A stretch of DNA of 64,000 nucleotides, from the NCBI GenBank assembly GCA_029570205.1, contig JAKQSI010000053.1, positions 22,477-86,476 of the forward strand, in the 5' to 3' direction. Shown piece after piece: positions 61,291 through 64,000 of this stretch; within the stretch, counting starts at the first letter, position 1; every line of letters starts with the position of its first letter. The notes below the pieces were generated by a model, which did no database searches, was not told the DNA's origin, and saw nothing but the letters and a program-made list of their open reading frames with translations. Both the position numbers and the translations under genes were made by a program. The DNA is from Candidatus Omnitrophota bacterium (GTDB lineage: Bacteria > Hinthialibacterota > Hinthialibacteria > Hinthialibacterales > JAKPRU01).

Positions 61291-62262
61291 ATGCGTATGC
61301 GCATCGATCCCGTTACCTACACGCCGTTCCATGAGGCCCTGTACGACCTGCGGGTTCGTGACGCCATGTCGAAGAATCTGATTGTCCTGGGGCCGGAGGC
61401 CACCATGCTGGATGCTCAGATCGCCATGCGTGACCACCGCATTTCCGGCATCCCCATCGTCATCGACGGCGACAAACTTGTCGGTCTTGTCAGCATTCAG
61501 GATGTGATCGAGGCCCTCGTTGCAAATGATATTCATGCCCCCGTCGGTAAATGGATGACCGAAAAGGTCTACACCGTCCGCGAAAAAATCCCGCTCATTC
61601 AGGCCGTCAAGGAACTTCAGAAAAGAGGTTTCGGCCGATTGCCCGTCCTGAATGCCGAGGACCGGCTTGTGGGCATGTTGACCAACAACGATGTCACCCG
61701 TGCGGTCATGCTGCGTCTCAACGAGGAGGCCAGAGCGGCAGAACAACGCGAAGCCGATCTCATGGCCCGTTCCATGTCCGCTACGCAAGAGAGACCCGGT
61801 ATTGAACGAATTGAAATTCGGGTCGAGCCGATGGATCTGGATGCAGCCGGAACGTTTGCCGGCCTGGTCAAAAAAGCCGTGAAAAAGCGCGGAGTCTCGC
61901 CGGATGTCGCCCGACGTGCCGCTATCGCCGCTTATGAAGCCGAGGTGAATGTGATTCTCCACAGCATGGGCGGCATTCTGGAGGCTTTTCTCTCTGATCA
62001 GGATATCACCATCCTGTCGCGAGACCGGGGGCCGGGGATTCCCAATGTGGACGAGGCAATGAAAGAGGGATTCTCCACCGCGAATGAGGTCGTTCGCGCT
62101 CTCGGATTCGGCGCCGGAATGGGACTGCCGAACATGAAACGCTGCTCGGATGAGTTCTCCATCAGCGCACCGGCCTCCGGAACCACGGTCACCATGAAAA
62201 TCCTGTTCAATCCGCCCAGCCAGGCGACCCACCAGGAAAACGCCACGGAGGAGAAGACATGA
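61291..62262 (+). CDS. CBS pair plus anti-sigma-type ATPase protein
   Basis: 323 residues. Two CBS repeats (about 20-145) are VRDAMSKNLIVLGPEATMLDAQ, RISGIPIVIDGDKLVGLVSIQDVIEAL and KWMTEKVYTVREKIPLIQAVKELQKRGFGRLPVL. The second half is a histidine-kinase-like ATPase: AAYEAEVNVILHSMGG (N-box-like), RDRGPGIPNVDEAM and GFGAGMGLPNMKRCSDEFSI. The combination suggests a partner-switch kinase gated by adenine nucleotides. The gene begins three bases after the first DRTGG gene and overlaps the second by four bases. Confidence 0.88.
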   Translation: MRMRIDPVTYTPFHEALYDLRVRDAMSKNLIVLGPEATMLDAQIAMRDHRISGIPIVIDGDKLVGLVSIQDVIEALVANDIHAPVGKWMTEKVYTVREKIPLIQAVKELQKRGFGRLPVLNAEDRLVGMLTNNDVTRAVMLRLNEEARAAEQREADLMARSMSATQERPGIERIEIRVEPMDLDAAGTFAGLVKKAVKKRGVSPDVARRAAIAAYEAEVNVILHSMGGILEAFLSDQDITILSRDRGPGIPNVDEAMKEGFSTANEVVRALGFGAGMGLPNMKRCSDEFSISAPASGTTVTMKILFNPPSQATHQENATEEKT

Positions 62263-62684
62263 CAAACCGGAAACCGCAGACTCTCTCGGAAGCCGCTTCG
62301 CTGATCGACGCTGTGCCGCTGGTCGGAGAGGGCGACGGGCCGGTGGAGGGAGTTTATTGCTCCGACTTACTTTCCGATGTTCTGGCGAATGCTCCGGAGA
62401 ATAGCCTGTGGATCACCGTACAAAATCACAGAAACATTGTGGCCGTTGCAGAAACACGGGATGTGACCGCGATTGTTGTCGCGGGTGGGCGGCCCGTTTC
62501 GGATGACACAAAGAAGCAGGCCGAACGGCTCGAAATCCCCATTTATTCCAGTCCGTTGACCGTATACGAAATCGCCGGACGCCTTTATGTTGCGGGAGTG
62601 GGAAGAGAGGAAAGATGTGGTCCACAGAGTCCACCCGGTCCACAATGTCCGCCCAGGCAGAAAATAGCAGGAGAACCGCAATGA
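62259..62684 (+). CDS. DRTGG-domain protein, copy 2
   Basis: 141 residues. Its ATG overlaps the CBS/ATPase gene (ATGA). EGVYCSDLLSDVLANAPENSLWITVQNHRNIVAVAETRDVTAIVVAGGR and KKQAERLEIPIYSSPLTVYEIAGRL match the DRTGG pattern of copy 1. The C-terminal tail is Pro/Gln-rich and probably unstructured. Its stop overlaps the NuoE-like start (ATGA). Partner-switch accessory role is inferred. Confidence 0.8.
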   Translation: MTNRKPQTLSEAASLIDAVPLVGEGDGPVEGVYCSDLLSDVLANAPENSLWITVQNHRNIVAVAETRDVTAIVVAGGRPVSDDTKKQAERLEIPIYSSPLTVYEIAGRLYVAGVGREERCGPQSPPGPQCPPRQKIAGEPQ

Positions 62685-63205
62685 CTCCATTTCAAACACC
62701 GCCGCCCGTATCCGCACTTGCCCCGGATATCTATGAACACCCCAGCGGGGACCCCCGTTTCCTGGAATTGGACCGGATCATTAACCGCGAAAACGGCCGG
62801 GAAGACTCCCTGATTCAGATCCTTCACGCGGCGCAGAGCATCTTCGGATACCTGGGCGATGATGTCGTTCAATATCTTTCCCGTCAAATGCGCGTGCCGG
62901 TCTCAAAAATCTACGGGGTGGTGACATTTTATCATTTCTTCACGACGATTCCGCGAGGCAAACACACCTGCATGATCTGCACCGGCACAGCCTGTTATGT
63001 GCGTGGAGCAGATCGCCTGGTGTCTCGTGTCTCCCAGGAATTGGGGATAGAACCCGGTCAAACCACGCCCGATGGACGAATCACACTGCAAACCGCTCGG
63101 TGTATCGGAGCCTGCGGTCTTGCCCCCGCTGTGGTGGTGGATGAGGATGTCTATGGAAAAGTCAAAGTGGATAAACTTCTCAAGCAGTTGAAAAAGCTGA
63201 CCTGA
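62681..63205 (+). CDS. NuoE/HydC-like thioredoxin-fold [2Fe-2S] subunit
   Basis: 174 residues with AGGAG nine bases before ATG 62681. The family pattern is complete: ILHAAQSIFGYLGDDVVQYLSRQMRVPVSKIYGVVTFYHFFTT, then cysteines in CMICTGTACYVRG and ARCIGACGLAPAVVVD, giving the C-x4-C ... C-x3-C cluster ligands of the [2Fe-2S] site. It is the 24-kDa-type subunit of NADH dehydrogenase or of electron-bifurcating [FeFe] hydrogenases (HydC/HndA). Its neighbours (DRTGG, CBS/ATPase, ATPase) favour a hydrogenase locus. Genes for the HydB/HydA subunits would be expected just beyond the right edge. Confidence 0.9.
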   Translation: MTPFQTPPPVSALAPDIYEHPSGDPRFLELDRIINRENGREDSLIQILHAAQSIFGYLGDDVVQYLSRQMRVPVSKIYGVVTFYHFFTTIPRGKHTCMICTGTACYVRGADRLVSRVSQELGIEPGQTTPDGRITLQTARCIGACGLAPAVVVDEDVYGKVKVDKLLKQLKKLT

Positions 63206-63222
63206 TCGGACTGACAGATTCC

Positions 63223-63789
63223 ATGCTGGAAGAACTGGCGCAGGACATACTGGATATCGGTGTCAATGCCGCCTCGGCGGAGGCAGGGCGGATCGCCATC
63301 CGTGTCACCGAAGACACATCCGCCGACCGTCTTTCAATCCTCGTTGCGGATAACGGAAAAGGGATGAGTGAGGAATTGCAGCAACGGGTTTTGAACGGAT
63401 TTGCCACCACCAAGTCAGGTCACAGTAAGCCGGTGGGCTTGGGTATCGCTTTGCTTCGTCAGGCGGCAGACCTCTGCGATGGCCGGTTTCGTTTGTGCTC
63501 CCGTGAGGGGCGGGGCACGCTCGTCGCGGTCTCCATGGTCCGTTCCCATATCGACTGTCCGCCGATGGGCGACCTTGCCGCCGCCATCATGGCGTTGTGT
63601 TCAACGGAACACGGAATGCAAATCCGGTTCGAACATCGGTACGATAACCGTTCCTTCGTGTTCGACAGTGCGGAGATCCTTCCACGGAGCAATGGAATGG
63701 TCTCAGCGCCGAAACTCATGGAAATCGACGAACTGTTGCGAGAGAAGGAACGAGGTCTGCTGGAAGTAACACATCGAGTGGGTTGTTAA
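63223..63789 (+). CDS. Histidine-kinase-like ATPase protein
   Basis: 188 residues. ATPase features are LAQDILDIGVNAASAEA (N-box), LVADNGKGMSEELQQRV, FATTKSGHSKPVGLGIALLRQAADLCDG and GRGTLVAVSM. It lacks a dimerisation and phospho-acceptor domain, so it is likely a partner-switch or regulatory ATPase. It follows the NuoE-like gene after 17 bases. Such ATPases recur between hydC and hydB in clostridial hydrogenase operons. Confidence 0.88.
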   Translation: MLEELAQDILDIGVNAASAEAGRIAIRVTEDTSADRLSILVADNGKGMSEELQQRVLNGFATTKSGHSKPVGLGIALLRQAADLCDGRFRLCSREGRGTLVAVSMVRSHIDCPPMGDLAAAIMALCSTEHGMQIRFEHRYDNRSFVFDSAEILPRSNGMVSAPKLMEIDELLREKERGLLEVTHRVGC

Positions 63790-63820
63790 GGGACGTTGCC
63801 AGGCAGGACTGCCGCCTACC

Positions 63821-64000
63821 GGTAGGACAGGCCTCCGTGCCTGTCGATGGTAGCCGGTAGGACAGGCCTCCGTGCCTGTTGATGGTAGCCGGTAGGACAG
63901 GCCTCCGTGCCTGTTGATGGTAGCCGGTAGGACAGGCCTCCGTGCCTGTTGATGGTAGCCGGTAGGACAGGCCTCCGTGCCTGTTGATGGTAGCCGGTAG
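63821..64000. repeat. Tandem palindromic array of a 35-bp unit, running off the right edge
   Basis: Copies starting GGTAGGACAGGCCTCCGTGC begin at 63821, 63856, 63891, 63926, 63961 and (cut) 63996, exactly every 35 bases. Each holds ACAGGC...GCCTGT. It lies right after the ATPase gene and shares its core with the array at 57841. Both arrays sit directly after plus-strand genes. Confidence 0.9.

Overview
The window reads as chromosomal DNA of a Gram-negative-type, free-living or anaerobic-sediment bacterium from a poorly studied lineage. Support comes from a GspG-like prepilin pair, DUF1080 and PmoA-type secreted proteins, threonine-proline (TPTxTP) linker proteins, FtsB, a Wza/Wzc export pair, and many palindromic intergenic repeats of the kind seen in PVC-group, Sumerlaeota, Hydrogenedentes and Omnitrophota assemblies. 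The exact phylum is inference and cannot be fixed without a marker-gene tree. I see no phage, insertion sequence, CRISPR array or rRNA.

Layout. 0-5 kb: a partial CgeB-like glycosyltransferase running off the left edge, divergent from a Wzm-type exporter permease, then mgtE and a convergent HDOD gene. 5-15 kb, all minus strand: an HU protein, a degenerate membrane sensor kinase, a 1380-residue secreted repeat protein, an HU2-Asp23 pair, initiator tRNA, ftsB and eno (with a clear promoter). 15-21 kb, plus strand: TPR lipoprotein, yqeK, an APH-fold kinase and an FAD oxidoreductase, facing comB. 21-26 kb, minus: a PilZ/STAS-like protein and a Wzc-like plus Wza-like export pair. 26-32 kb, plus: an unusual RbsC-like permease, a 34-residue membrane peptide, aroB, a glycosyltransferase and a double-DUF1080 secreted protein. 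32-36 kb, minus: an O-antigen-ligase-like protein and a TPTxTP/VCBS secreted protein. 37-44 kb, plus: a domain-reversed phosphoglycosyl transferase, glutamate dehydrogenase, a DUF4258/YgiT toxin-antitoxin pair, a PmoA protein and a phosphodiesterase. 44-47 kb, minus: twin prepilins and a TPR protein. 47-54 kb: panB, then minus-strand nucleotidyltransferase, DegT aminotransferase and a three-gene sugar ABC importer. 54-58 kb, plus: an FbpB/ThiP-like double permease and a TPR protein ending in a tandem palindrome array. 58-64 kb: a lipoprotein, a stand-alone IMP cyclohydrolase, a receiver/anti-sigma ATPase fusion, and a DRTGG - CBS/ATPase - DRTGG - NuoE/HydC-like - ATPase operon that looks like the start of an electron-bifurcating [FeFe]-hydrogenase locus cut by the right edge.

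How it works together. Surface-polysaccharide functions are scattered (export at 1.6 and 22-26 kb; glycosyltransferases at 0-1.5 and 29 kb; polymerase or ligase at 32 kb; initiating transferase at 37 kb; sugar-nucleotide functions at 48-51 kb), interleaved with secreted repeat proteins and solute importers. The most noteworthy items are the permease at 25914-27800, whose two extra periplasmic loops resemble the two lobes of a sugar-binding protein; the reversed-order phosphoglycosyl transferase at 36894; the regulatory hydrogenase-type operon at the right end; and the two related tandem palindrome arrays.
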